A stretch of DNA of 64,000 nt from an uncultured Lachnospiraceae bacterium (lineage in GTDB: Bacteria > Bacillota > Clostridia > Lachnospirales > Lachnospiraceae): the NCBI GenBank assembly GCA_910587305.1, contig CAJUKV010000015.1, positions 1 to 64,000 of the forward strand, written 5' to 3'. This document shows positions 53,430 through 62,892 of the stretch, piece after piece (the stretch's first letter is position 1; the number at the start of each line of letters is the position of its first letter). The position numbers and the translations under genes are program-made. The notes under the pieces are model-generated. The model did no database searches and had not been told where the DNA came from. It saw nothing but the letters and a program-made list of their open reading frames with translations.

Positions 53430-55163
53430 TTATAATTCCAGCGACGCCCGGTAAAGACCGGCATATACGCCGCCCATATCCATCAGCTCCTTGTGGGTTC
53501 CTCTCTCACAAATGCCCTTTTCATCCAGCACCAAAATACATCCGGCCCCTAACACCGTAGAAAGACGATGGGCAATCACCAGCGTTGTGCGCTGCTTCGC
53601 CAGCCGCTCTAAAGAACGCTGCACCACCTTTTCGCTGTAGGTATCCAGAGCGCTGGTCGCCTCGTCAAAAATCAAAATCGCAGGATCTTTCAGAAATACT
53701 CTGGCGATGGACAGCCTCTGCTGCTGACCTCCCGAAAGCTTCACTCCATGGGGCCCAATGTCCGCCTCGTATCCGCCGGGAAGTTTTTCGATAAACTCAT
53801 GGGCCCCCGCCTGCTTTGCCGCCGCGACAATCTCCTCACGACTTGCACCGGGACGTCCGTAAGCAATATTCTCCGCCACCGTCCCATGAAACAGATACAC
53901 ATCCTGCCGCACTATACCTATGTTCTTTCGCAGTGTCCCTAAGGGAAGCTTTTCCACCGGAACGCCATCTAACAAAATCTGGCCCCTTTGAGGCTCATAA
54001 AACCGCGGTATCAGAGAGCAAAGGGTAGTCTTTCCCACCCCCGACGCCCCCACCAGAGCCACATACTCTCCGGCCTCCACGGTCAGGTTAAGCCCACGAA
54101 ACACTTCCTCGCCTTCGCCATAGCAAAAGTCCACCTGACGAAATTCCAGCCTGCCTTTGACATCTTTTATTTCCGTCAGCTCCGAGCCGTCCCGCACAGC
54201 CGGCTCTGTCTCCATCAGCTCCATATAACGCCGAAAGCTGCTTTTCCCTTCCTGCAAAAGCCTGCTGGTATTGACCAGACTCTGCACCGGCCCGGTAAAA
54301 TAGCTGATATACAATAAAAATGCCAGTAAATCGCTTAAGGACATAGCGTCCTTTCGAACTGCCAGCCCTCCAAACACCACCACCGCAATCGGCAACAGCG
54401 CCGCAAAAGCATCCATGCCACAGTACAGCTGCGCCTCGCTGCGATAGCTTAGCCGGCGGTCAGCTAAAAACCGCCTGTTCTGCCTGGTAAACTTTTCCTC
54501 CTCTAAAGATTCGTTGGTAAAGGACTGCACCGTCCGTATCCCCGACAGCGAATCCTCCACCTGGGAATTGATACGGCCCATACTCTCTCTGGCCTGCCCC
54601 ATCGCCACGCCCATCTTTTTATTAAAATACAGGGTATAAGCCAGCATAAAGGGCAAAAAACCCAAAATGATAAGGGTGGTCTGCCTGTGAATCCGAAACA
54701 AAATCACTGTGGCTCCCACAAACTTCACACTGTTTACCAGAAGATCCTCCGGCACATGGTGAAAAAATTCCGCCAGCGACAGAGAATCGCTGGTAATGCG
54801 GGACATCAAATCTCCCACCGTATGTTCGTCATAGTAGCTGAAAGAGAGCTTCTCGCAGTGCCTGAACATCTCCCCGCGCATATCACGCTCAATCTTAGCT
54901 CCCAGGAAATGCCCCTGATAATCCCAGAAGTAATGGCAGGCCGCCTGCACCAAAACCAACGCTATCAGGCAAAGCCCTGCCTGCGCAATGCCCCCTGATC
55001 GGGCGTTCCCGCTTTCCAATAGATTGTCGGCAATGTACCGCACGCCCAAAGGCAGCACAAGGGCAATGCCGGATACCGCCAAAGCCGAAATTAAATCGGC
55101 AATAAACAAGCCCAAATAGGGCTGATAAAAAGATACTAACCTGTAAAAAACTTTTTTATGCAA
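53430..55163 (-). CDS. ABC exporter (half-transporter, MsbA/BmrA type)
   Basis: 577 residues: six helices (1-310) and an ATPase with Walker A GASGVGKTT, Q-loop, signature LSGGQQQR, Walker B AILIFDEATSALD with catalytic Glu, and H-loop IAHRLS. All sites are canonical, so it should work as a homodimer. AGGAGG stands twelve bases before the ATG. A strong hairpin (TGCCAAACGC/GCGTTTGGCA, about 53395-53420) directly follows the stop and a classical terminator lies further on. Substrate unknown: lipid, peptide or drug. Confidence 0.92.
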   Translation of the reverse strand: MHKKVFYRLVSFYQPYLGLFIADLISALAVSGIALVLPLGVRYIADNLLESGNARSGGIAQAGLCLIALVLVQAACHYFWDYQGHFLGAKIERDMRGEMFRHCEKLSFSYYDEHTVGDLMSRITSDSLSLAEFFHHVPEDLLVNSVKFVGATVILFRIHRQTTLIILGFLPFMLAYTLYFNKKMGVAMGQARESMGRINSQVEDSLSGIRTVQSFTNESLEEEKFTRQNRRFLADRRLSYRSEAQLYCGMDAFAALLPIAVVVFGGLAVRKDAMSLSDLLAFLLYISYFTGPVQSLVNTSRLLQEGKSSFRRYMELMETEPAVRDGSELTEIKDVKGRLEFRQVDFCYGEGEEVFRGLNLTVEAGEYVALVGASGVGKTTLCSLIPRFYEPQRGQILLDGVPVEKLPLGTLRKNIGIVRQDVYLFHGTVAENIAYGRPGASREEIVAAAKQAGAHEFIEKLPGGYEADIGPHGVKLSGGQQQRLSIARVFLKDPAILIFDEATSALDTYSEKVVQRSLERLAKQRTTLVIAHRLSTVLGAGCILVLDEKGICERGTHKELMDMGGVYAGLYRASLEL

Positions 55164-55306
55164 AATTTGTTCCTCCTGATTTTGTGGGAGGAAACACGAT
55201 TAAATGTTTGTTTTCCTCCCGATATTTTTCATAGTATCAAATTTACGATTTTTCATATCTCTTTGCTCCTTTCTTTTTTATTATGAAAACTGATTCGGAG
55301 CATTTT

Positions 55307-55996
55307 TCAAATACTCTCTAACAGTCTTTCACCCAATTCTTCTACTGTTTTTACAATCACGTCAGCGCCTGCCTGTTCAAGTTCACCCGCAGCCGCATAT
55401 CCATAGGACACGCCGACAGATACTATCCGGTAAGCCTTTGCACCTTCCACATCAAACTTTCGGTCGCCCACCATGGCTACGTCCTGCCGGTATGCCATAT
55501 TGCCGCTCTCCTTCCCTTCCATTTCCGTTCCATGCAATAGCTGTGTCAAAGCCTCCCTGACCACCTCGTCTTTTTGAGAACGTCTGCCGTCTAGCTCACT
55601 TCCCACAACCACTTCAAAACAGGAAAGAATTCCGAAATATTCTAAAATCTGTGTTACAAATACGGTTGGCTTGCTTGAAGCAACTGCCAGATGTATTCCT
55701 GCCTTTTGCAGTTTTTCAAGCATCTGCGATATCCCCGGATAAATCTCATTTTCAAATAAACCAATTGTACGAAAACGTTCCCGATAATAGGCAACAGCCT
55801 GCTGTCCCTTTTCTCCATCTAAACCATAATAATCCCGAAAGCTGTCCAAAAGGGGAGGGCCGATAAAAGGCTCTAATTTATCTCTGTCAGGTTCTTCTAT
55901 TCCCATTTTACCTAATGCATACTGCACACAGCTTGTGATCCCCAGCTTCGGGTCGGTCAGTGTTCCGTCCAAATCAAATAATATGTACCGGTACAT
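55307..55996 (-). CDS. HAD-family phosphatase (phosphoglycolate phosphatase-like)
   Basis: 229 residues: motif I LFDLDGTLTDP, a helical cap (20-85), motif II VASSKPT, the lysine-containing SQKDEVVREAL, and motif IV AMVGDRKFDVEGAKA, then GVSYGYAAAGELEQAGADVI. This fits the Gph/PpaX-like group that hydrolyses small phosphate monoesters. GAAAGGGA precedes the ATG. It lies upstream of the ABC exporter in the same direction, about 140 bases apart. Confidence 0.9.
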   Translation of the reverse strand: MYRYILFDLDGTLTDPKLGITSCVQYALGKMGIEEPDRDKLEPFIGPPLLDSFRDYYGLDGEKGQQAVAYYRERFRTIGLFENEIYPGISQMLEKLQKAGIHLAVASSKPTVFVTQILEYFGILSCFEVVVGSELDGRRSQKDEVVREALTQLLHGTEMEGKESGNMAYRQDVAMVGDRKFDVEGAKAYRIVSVGVSYGYAAAGELEQAGADVIVKTVEELGERLLESI

Positions 55997-56018
55997 TCAT
56001 TTCCCTTTCCTTCCTGTC

Positions 56019-56345
56019 TTACCATCTTTTCATATTCCTTTTATGCTTTTCCAGATACACGCTTTTTAGTTCTTCAATTGAAATACCATAGCAAAGCATG
56101 ACATCGTTAAAATACATCATCACATCCGCCATTTCCTCGATAAAGTGTCTGCGCACATCCGGCTCCTCCATAATTTTCTCGTCGCCGTCCTTCTTGATAA
56201 TATCGGCAGCCTCGCCCAATTCTATTAACAGCCACAAAAGCTGCTCGCGCCCGGTTTGGGGCGATAAAGGCTTCCATTTCTCCTTATATTTTTCCTGTAG
56301 TTCTTTTTGTATCTCCTGCATCTGCAAGAATCCGAAGTCTTCCAT
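56019..56345 (-). CDS. MazG-like nucleotide pyrophosphohydrolase
   Basis: 108 residues, all helical. LWLLIELGEAADIIKKDGD and RRHFIEEMADVMMYFND show the EExxE/ExxD pattern of the all-alpha NTP pyrophosphatase superfamily, which chelates Mg2+ and cleaves non-standard or surplus NTPs. AAGGGGG six bases before ATG 56345 sets the start; the frame is open further upstream without a ribosome site. Likely co-transcribed with the HAD gene 22 bases downstream and the M18 gene upstream. Confidence 0.82.
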   Translation of the reverse strand: MEDFGFLQMQEIQKELQEKYKEKWKPLSPQTGREQLLWLLIELGEAADIIKKDGDEKIMEEPDVRRHFIEEMADVMMYFNDVMLCYGISIEELKSVYLEKHKRNMKRW

Positions 56346-56441
56346 CATAATCCCCCTTAGATCAGACAGGAATGCCTGCGCGCAGGGTGCGTGCTGCAAA
56401 GCAACTTTCCCTACGCACTTCTGAGCATAAAACACAAGAAT

Positions 56442-57722
56442 TTATTTTTCATAAAATTTCTTAAGAACCCGCACCAGATATTCCACATCCCTGCTTCCGG
56501 CTGTTTCCACCGCCGAGTGCATGGCAAGCTGGGCAAGGCCGATATCTGCGGATGAAACGGAAACCTGACCGGCGGAAACGTTGCCCAGGGTTGAGCCCCC
56601 TTCTATATCGGAGCGATTGTGATAATCCTGATAAGGAACGTCCGCCGTGGTACAAAGATACTTCATATAAGCTTCCGAAAAGCCGTCTGTGGTATATCTT
56701 TGTCCGCCGTGATGTTTTATCACGATGCCGCCGTTTAACACCGGCCGGTTTACCGGGTCTGCCTTTTCCGGATGGTTTGGGTGAAGGGCGTGGGCATTGT
56801 CGGCGGAAATCATGAAGCTGTCCGCCAAAAGTCTCAGGTAATCGCCCCCTGTTTTGCCAAGACCTTCCCCGATTCTTTCTAAGGTGTCCCTCAAAAAGGT
56901 GGACGCAGCGCCCTCTCTTGTGTGATTTCCCACTTCCTCGTGATTGAAAACAACGCAAATGTTGCAATAGTCTTTAGGTTTTGCCGCAATCACAGCCTCC
57001 GTGGAAGCAAAGACGCATTCCAGATCATCCAGCCGAGGAGAAATCATGAGTTCTTTTTCCGCTCCTGCCAGTTTTCCCTTTTCCCTCACATACAAGAACA
57101 GGTCGCTCCCTAAAATTTCCTCCTCTTTTACGCCTGCAAGATGCGAAAGCTTTTCTTTTAGCTTCCCCTTTGTCTTTGGGCTACCCATTAAAGGGAGCAA
57201 ATCCGTCTGTATATTCAGCTCCACGCCTTTGTTGATATTCCGGTTCATGTGAATGGCAAGATTGGGAATCACAAGAAGATCCTCGTCTATCTTCACATTA
57301 ACCGCCCGAAGCCCGTCTTTGCCGGCGCACACCACTCTGCCGGCCACCGAAAGGCATCTGTCAAACCAGGTAGACTGTATCATACCGCCATACCCCTCCA
57401 CATTGAGTCTGAGGTACTTATCCTCCGGCGTCATCTCAGGGTTGGTCTTTATTTTAAAGCAGGGGGAATCGCTGTGGGAGGCGACCATATGGAAGCCTTT
57501 GATTTCGGAATCCGGAATTTTGAAAGCAGCCAGAGAAGAACCGCCCCTCTTTACGTAATAACTCCCTCCCGGCACAATTTTCCATGGATCTTTTTCATCC
57601 AACTGCACAAAGCCGCTTTCTATAAGCCGCTTTTCCACTTGCTCCACCGCATGATAGCAGCTGACGCTTCCATCAATAAACGTAAGGCATTTTTCAGCCC
57701 ACTCCAAATTTTCTCTCTCCAT
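56442..57722 (-). CDS. M18-family aminopeptidase
   Basis: Zinc aminopeptidase removing acidic or neutral N-terminal residues. 426 residues with the metal ligands in GFHMVASHSDSPCFKIK (His), SPRLDDLECVFAS (Asp), VVFNHEEVGNHTREGAAS (two Glu), and the final QVSVSSADIGLAQLAMHSAV with its His. Complete and of normal length. It forms the first gene of a small minus-strand group with the MazG-like and HAD genes, suggesting housekeeping clean-up roles. Confidence 0.94.
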   Translation of the reverse strand: MERENLEWAEKCLTFIDGSVSCYHAVEQVEKRLIESGFVQLDEKDPWKIVPGGSYYVKRGGSSLAAFKIPDSEIKGFHMVASHSDSPCFKIKTNPEMTPEDKYLRLNVEGYGGMIQSTWFDRCLSVAGRVVCAGKDGLRAVNVKIDEDLLVIPNLAIHMNRNINKGVELNIQTDLLPLMGSPKTKGKLKEKLSHLAGVKEEEILGSDLFLYVREKGKLAGAEKELMISPRLDDLECVFASTEAVIAAKPKDYCNICVVFNHEEVGNHTREGAASTFLRDTLERIGEGLGKTGGDYLRLLADSFMISADNAHALHPNHPEKADPVNRPVLNGGIVIKHHGGQRYTTDGFSEAYMKYLCTTADVPYQDYHNRSDIEGGSTLGNVSAGQVSVSSADIGLAQLAMHSAVETAGSRDVEYLVRVLKKFYEK

Positions 57723-57759
57723 TATACTGTTCCCTCTTATTTCATTTTGTCCCTATGGT

Positions 57760-57840
57760 TCAAGTGAACATGCTCGCATGCTCATTTGAACCCCAAATCA
57801 AGGTTGAAAGATTCTTCTTCAACCTTAAACTTCACTGTTA
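57760..57840. other. Two imperfect hairpins between the M18 gene and ftsZ
   Basis: GGTTCAAGTGAACATGC with GCATGCTCATTTGAACC (two mismatches, 57759-57794), then AAGGTTGAA with TTCAACCTT (about 57799-57825). Neither has a U-run. No gene between 57723 and 57990. Confidence 0.45.
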
Positions 57841-57932
57841 GTTTACTGTTTTAAACCATATTGCCAAGCCCATATTCCGGCGGCAGTCGCCAATTGTTCG
57901 GGCAAACCTGTCCGTTTTTTCCCGCCGGAAGG

Positions 57933-57962
57933 AAAAGGCTGCACACCCTATGGTATACAGCC
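57933..57962 (-). terminator. Terminator of ftsZ
   Basis: On the minus strand GGCTGTATACC pairs with GGTGTGCAGCC (11 bp, two G-U), 4-nt loop, then TTTT. Confidence 0.75.
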
Positions 57963-57990
57963 TGAACATTCTTCCATAAATTATACGCGC

Positions 57991-59205
57991 TTATTTCTTT
58001 TGTAAGAAAGACGGAATATCCAAATGCTTGTCCACTACATTGCTCCTAATCTCTCCGGGATTGGTAATTCCCTGCACGGGCCTGTGGGGTACCGGCGTCT
58101 GATTTTGGCCTGCAAGCGTATTTTGCATAGTATTCGCACCGCTCACCGGGGCGCCCGCGCCCGTATTTCGAATGGTGATATTAGGCGTCACAGGCTTCAT
58201 ATACTTATTGGTAAAAGCGCTGTGCGGGGAAATCGGCTTATTAGTAGGTAAGGTAGCGTCCTCTAAGCCTGTGGCAATTACCGTAATACGGCAGCTGTCC
58301 CCCTGGGATTCATCGTACATAGCGCCAAAGATGATGTTCACTTCATCCCCTGCCAGCTCCTGCACGTAGCTTGCCGCATCCGATGCGTCGGCCAGTGTAA
58401 TATCCCCGGATACATTGATAATCACATGGGTTGCACCGGAAATAGTAGTCTCGAGCAGCGGACTTTCCACCGCCATCTTAACGGCTTCGCTTGCCTTATC
58501 GTCTCCCTTGCCGGTACCAATGCCGATGTGGGCGATTCCCTTATCTTTCATAACCGTCTGTACGTCTGCAAAGTCAAGGTTAATAACGGCGGGAACGTTG
58601 ATCAGGTCAGTGATTCCCTGCACTGCCTGTTGAAGCACCTCATCCGCCTTCTTAAGGGCGTCGGGCATAGTCGTCCTTCTGTCCACAATTTCCAGCAATT
58701 TATCATTGGGAATTACAATCAAGGTATCGACATTATCCTTAATCTTCTCAATGCCGCTAAGAGCATTCACCATACGGGCTTTTGCCTCAAAACGGAAAGG
58801 TTTGGTCACAACCCCTACCGTCAATATCCCCATATCTTTTGCCAGCTTGGCAACAACGGGGGCCGCACCGGTTCCGGTTCCGCCTCCCATACCGCAGGTT
58901 ACAAACACCATATCCGCGCCTCTAAGGACCGCCGCAATCTCCTCGCTGCTCTCCTCGGCCGCTTTTTCTCCGATTTCAGGCTTTGCCCCCGCGCCGAGTC
59001 CTTTGGTCAGTTTTTCGCCAATCTGTAACAGCTTTGGCGCCCTGCAAAGCTGCAGCGCCTGCTTGTCCGTATTGATACCAATAAATTCAACTCCTGTGAT
59101 ACTCTCGTCTACCATTCTATTTACAGCGTTGTTACCTGCACCGCCTACACCGATTACTATGATCTTGGCAGCAGATTCAGCGTCGTTTGTCTTTATTTCC
59201 AGCAA
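57991..59205 (-). CDS. ftsZ: Cell division protein FtsZ (TTG start)
   Basis: Tubulin-like GTPase forming the division ring. 404 residues: [20 protein letters not shown], the tubulin signature [15 protein letters not shown], the T7 loop [13 protein letters not shown], and the C-terminal peptide [10 protein letters not shown] that binds membrane tethers. A Pro/Gln/Asn-rich linker (320-390) precedes that peptide. AGGAGG seven bases before TTG 59205 gives a start at [11 protein letters not shown], where the homologous core begins; there is no in-frame ATG with a ribosome site. Confidence 0.97.
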   Translation of the reverse strand: MLEIKTNDAESAAKIIVIGVGGAGNNAVNRMVDESITGVEFIGINTDKQALQLCRAPKLLQIGEKLTKGLGAGAKPEIGEKAAEESSEEIAAVLRGADMVFVTCGMGGGTGTGAAPVVAKLAKDMGILTVGVVTKPFRFEAKARMVNALSGIEKIKDNVDTLIVIPNDKLLEIVDRRTTMPDALKKADEVLQQAVQGITDLINVPAVINLDFADVQTVMKDKGIAHIGIGTGKGDDKASEAVKMAVESPLLETTISGATHVIINVSGDITLADASDAASYVQELAGDEVNIIFGAMYDESQGDSCRITVIATGLEDATLPTNKPISPHSAFTNKYMKPVTPNITIRNTGAGAPVSGANTMQNTLAGQNQTPVPHRPVQGITNPGEIRSNVVDKHLDIPSFLQKK

Positions 59206-59352
59206 GGTATTTCCTCCTTCACCATTCCACAATCAAAATTACCCATAATTATACCAGCTTATTAAACTCATATAGATTATCATATAATTTTTTCTTTAAA
59301 TGCGCAACTAGAAATTTTAAAAACTTTTTTTTATTTTATTTTAAACGTTTCT

Positions 59353-60186
59353 TCATCCTTCTGCATCCTCCGCCGGCTCAAATGAAGTATTCTTTGTTCC
59401 CTCCGTATAGCTTTCCATCCGCAAAGTACCTTTCCTTCCGTTAAGCTCGGGCAGCATATACTGCAGTCCCATCATTTTTTCATCCAGATTCTCTCCGGTT
59501 CCAAGGGCTACCTTCACATTCTCAAAATACAATGTAAGGGAACCGTCGCTGCCAAAATAAATTCTGTCTGTCACCAGATTATATTTATTGACAAGCTGGG
59601 TAATATTTAAAATGGATTGAAAAATCCCCGGATCTTCCACGGGAAGCGGCTCATACAAAACCACATGGTCAAAATGAAGTCCTGTCACAAGCGGCACTCC
59701 TTCCGTCTTTTCAAAGGAGCTCTCCACCACAATACCATCCTTATCAAAGTACATATATCTTTCCAGATACTCCACATACCCTGCCAGCGCCTTTTCATAA
59801 ACCTCAATTTTGATCGTATGTGGATTCAGCACGGAAACGTCTATCTTTTCCACAAAGGGAACCCCCGTAATACTCTTGTCCTTGTATTTCAAAGATAAAA
59901 GAAGGGAATTATTCCCATAATACCCTTCCATTACCATGTCTATGATCTCATCATTGGTATAATGGACCGCCCCCTCCACATATACCGTGGTAACCGAGTA
60001 GTTTGTAATAATATAAGAATACGCCGCCGACAGACCAAACACAAGGGCCAAAAGCATCCCTCCTATAATAAACAGGCTTTTATGATTCCTAAAATAAGCC
60101 CCCGGATCCTGCGCCCTGCGGCTTACGGGCGGCACCGCTTTAAACCTGTCGGTCTGTTTGTTTTTTTTCTGTTTCACCTTCGCCAT
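59353..60186 (-). CDS. ftsQ: Cell division protein FtsQ/DivIB
   Basis: Divisome protein linking FtsL/FtsB. 277 residues: a basic cytoplasmic tail (1-33), one membrane helix (about 36-58), a POTRA domain starting VTTVYVEGAVHYTNDEIIDM with VEKIDVSVLNPHTIKIEVYE, and a beta domain with RYMYFDKDGIVVESS. Typical length. It stands between murA and ftsZ; no ftsA or sepF is seen next to it. Confidence 0.93.
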   Translation of the reverse strand: MAKVKQKKNKQTDRFKAVPPVSRRAQDPGAYFRNHKSLFIIGGMLLALVFGLSAAYSYIITNYSVTTVYVEGAVHYTNDEIIDMVMEGYYGNNSLLLSLKYKDKSITGVPFVEKIDVSVLNPHTIKIEVYEKALAGYVEYLERYMYFDKDGIVVESSFEKTEGVPLVTGLHFDHVVLYEPLPVEDPGIFQSILNITQLVNKYNLVTDRIYFGSDGSLTLYFENVKVALGTGENLDEKMMGLQYMLPELNGRKGTLRMESYTEGTKNTSFEPAEDAEG

Positions 60187-60330
60187 AAAATCTCATACCC
60201 AGTGTGTTTTCTTAAAAGCATAACCATTCATCCTTCGGCTTGCTACATTTATCCCATTCAAACATAGCTTGGGGCATGGTTGAAACAGTCCCCCTGCTAT
60301 GAAAGGAATCCCTGAAAAGCAAATCGTCTC

Positions 60331-61584
60331 TTACTTCGAAAATATATGAACGCCTAAATTCCGGTAATCTCTGCAAATATCTTCATATCCCCGCTCAATA
60401 AAATGGCAGTTTTTCACCACTGTCTCCCCAAGGGCCATGCTCCCGGCAATTACAAGGGCCGCTCCTCCCCTAAGTTCCTCGGCTGCCACCTCGCATCCTA
60501 AAAGACTGTCCACACCTTGAATTACCGCCTGGCGCCTTCCTTTTAGCTCAATGCGGGCCCCCATCTTCCGGAGAGATTCCACAATCCGAAAGCGGTTTTC
60601 AAAAATAGTTTCCTCAATAATACTCTTCCCCTCACAGGTAGATAAAACCGCCATAAGCGGAGACTGCATATCCGTAGGAAATCCGGGATAAATTTCCGTC
60701 TTAATGTACGGAATCGGCTTTTTGTACTCTTTTGCAATGATATTAAGCCCTTCTCTGGTCACATGGATTTCCGCGCCGATCTCCTCCGCCACCCGAAGCA
60801 TACTCCGCATCTGGGCCACAGGCGCATCTTCCAAAAAAATATGTCCCCCCGCGCCAAGCACGCTCATAAGATAGGTTCCCGCTACAATGCGGTCGGCGGG
60901 CACCCTGAATCTGACGCCATGAAGCCTGTGTCCGCCCTGTATGATCAGCACGGAACCGCCTATCCCTTCAATCACCGCTCCTGCTTCCCGCAAAAATTCA
61001 CATAAAGTCACAATCTCCGGCTCCTTGGCAGCATTTTGGATGACCGTCACTCCTTTTGCCATGACAGCCGCTAAGAGCACATTTTCGGTGGTTCCCACGC
61101 TGGAAACAGGGAGTCTTATCACCGCGCCCTCAAGGGTCTTTGCCCTGGCAGTGAAGCAGCCCTCTTTTTCATAAATTGCCACTCCCATCCTCCGCAGAGC
61201 ATTTAAATGCATATCTATGGGCCGCTCCCCAATCACACATCCGCCCGGATAAGCCATTGTCACTTCCCCTATCCTGCCAAGCATGGCTCCTAACAGCGTG
61301 ATAGAAGAACGCATCCCTGTAACATGGTCCCCGGACATCGTGTCTTCCAATATATTTCTGGCGTCAATGGTCAGCGTTCCATTCGACCAGACTGCCTTAC
61401 ATCCTATACTTTCCAAAAGCTGCTGCATATGATATACGTCTGAAATATGGGGGCAGTTTTCTATCATACAGACATCCTTTATCAAAAGGGCGGCCGCCAT
61501 CACCGGCAGCACCGCATTTTTGGATCCCTGTATTTTCGTTTCTCCAAAAAGAGCATTTCCTCCTAAAATATGAATAGCATCCAA
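60331..61584 (-). CDS. murA: UDP-N-acetylglucosamine 1-carboxyvinyltransferase
   Basis: First committed step of peptidoglycan precursor synthesis, target of fosfomycin. 417 residues: ETKIQGSKNAVLPVMAAALL with the catalytic Lys and Asn, the active-site cysteine in YPGGCVIGERPIDMHLNALR (so fosfomycin-sensitive type), TENVLLAAVMAKG, and EIYPGFPTDMQSPLMAVLST. The first codon is TTG 61584 with GGTG five bases upstream, a weak site. It occupies the place where murG often lies in other dcw clusters. Confidence 0.95.
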   Translation of the reverse strand: MDAIHILGGNALFGETKIQGSKNAVLPVMAAALLIKDVCMIENCPHISDVYHMQQLLESIGCKAVWSNGTLTIDARNILEDTMSGDHVTGMRSSITLLGAMLGRIGEVTMAYPGGCVIGERPIDMHLNALRRMGVAIYEKEGCFTARAKTLEGAVIRLPVSSVGTTENVLLAAVMAKGVTVIQNAAKEPEIVTLCEFLREAGAVIEGIGGSVLIIQGGHRLHGVRFRVPADRIVAGTYLMSVLGAGGHIFLEDAPVAQMRSMLRVAEEIGAEIHVTREGLNIIAKEYKKPIPYIKTEIYPGFPTDMQSPLMAVLSTCEGKSIIEETIFENRFRIVESLRKMGARIELKGRRQAVIQGVDSLLGCEVAAEELRGGAALVIAGSMALGETVVKNCHFIERGYEDICRDYRNLGVHIFSK

Positions 61585-61662
61585 ATTTTCACCATCTGCC
61601 TTCCGGTTTCAAAAGTTAGACCTATTCTACTATATGTACGCCATAAGAAAATGCATCTTGTA

Positions 61663-62844
61663 CTATAAATCTTTGAGTCGTATTCCCTTTCCCACACTTA
61701 GGACAATCCCTATTTCCACCAGAAGGAAAAGGACGGAAGTGCCTCCATAGCTGATAAAGGGGAGGGAAATTCCCGTATTGGGAATGGTGTTGGTTACCAC
61801 CGCCACATTCAAGATAACCTGTATGGCAATATGCCCCATCACCCCGACCACCAAAAGCGCGCCGAACAAATCGGAGGCATTATTGGCAATCACCATAAAC
61901 CGCCATATCAGCAGCACAAACATCAGTAAAATGGAAATAGCCCCAAATAAACCCAGCTCCTCACAGATAATGGAAAAAATCATGTCGTTCTGGGCCTCCG
62001 GAATGAATCCAAGCTTCTGCATGCTCTGCCCTAAACCCTTTCCGAGTATACCGCCTGAGCCTATGGCATAAAGCGCCTGCAGGGTCTGAAACCCTTTGCC
62101 GCTGGCATATGCCTCCGGGTCAAGCCAGGCTAAGATACGGGTTCCGCGCACGCCCAAAGTGTCGGAGTCAGCCGCATTTACAATCACAAACACGGCCAGG
62201 GCGCAGACGGCAATCCCCAAAAGGCCCAGTAGAATAAATCGTTTATAGTCAGGACATGATACAAAAAGCATCAGCACTGCGATTCCAAGTATGATAATCG
62301 CCGAGCTCATATTTTCCGTGATCTTCCACACCAGAAGGCATACCGGCATGGGAATCATCAGCACAATGAAAAAACCTTTTCCGCTCCTTATTTTTCGCCC
62401 CATCCTGCAAATCAGGCTGGCCAAACACAAAATCATGCCTATCTTGGCAATCTCCGCAGGCTGAACGGATATACCTGCTATTTTAAGCCATCTCTTAGCG
62501 CCGTTCGCCTCCACCCCAAAAGGAATGATCAGCAAAATCAATATGATAGATGTAATATAACCCATTGCCGCAAACCGCTCCCAAAAATGATAGGGAATAT
62601 TGGCAACCACAATCATAGCCGCAAGACCCACAACAGTGGACGACGCCTGCCTTTTCAAAAAAAAGGCAGGATCCGGGTTTTTTAATGTGCTTCCTTCGTA
62701 AGAGCTGGAGGAATACAGCATAACCAGTCCAAAGGCTAACAGAAACAGAACGATAAATAACAGCGTATAATCAAAAAAAGATTCCTCCTGCTTTTTTACC
62801 CGCCCTCTATGATTGTTCTGGTATCTTCTTTCTGCCACAATCAT
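61663..62844 (-). CDS. ftsW: SEDS-family peptidoglycan polymerase FtsW/SpoVE
   Basis: Ten-helix SEDS glycosyltransferase that polymerises lipid II. 393 residues: a cytoplasmic tail, then FDYTLLFIVLFLLAFGLVML YSSSS, KRWLKIAGISVQPAEIAKIG, the ENMSSAIIILGIAVLMLFV stretch, AIGSGGILGKGLGQSMQK and the closing NTIPNTGISLPFISYGGTSV. The latter with KGLGQSMQKLGFIPEAQNDMI is characteristic of FtsW/SpoVE rather than RodA. Given the sporulation genes it may be spoVE. GGAGGG ten bases before the ATG. Confidence 0.92.
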   Translation of the reverse strand: MIVAERRYQNNHRGRVKKQEESFFDYTLLFIVLFLLAFGLVMLYSSSSYEGSTLKNPDPAFFLKRQASSTVVGLAAMIVVANIPYHFWERFAAMGYITSIILILLIIPFGVEANGAKRWLKIAGISVQPAEIAKIGMILCLASLICRMGRKIRSGKGFFIVLMIPMPVCLLVWKITENMSSAIIILGIAVLMLFVSCPDYKRFILLGLLGIAVCALAVFVIVNAADSDTLGVRGTRILAWLDPEAYASGKGFQTLQALYAIGSGGILGKGLGQSMQKLGFIPEAQNDMIFSIICEELGLFGAISILLMFVLLIWRFMVIANNASDLFGALLVVGVMGHIAIQVILNVAVVTNTIPNTGISLPFISYGGTSVLFLLVEIGIVLSVGKGIRLKDL

Positions 62845-62892
62845 TTAATCCAAACCCTCCATACCGGTGCAAACAGCCTGATAAATTTGCCG

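Noticed and set aside
56461..56967. 168-codon frame in another register of the M18 gene
   Set aside because: A byproduct of codon composition; the M18 frame has all metal ligands.
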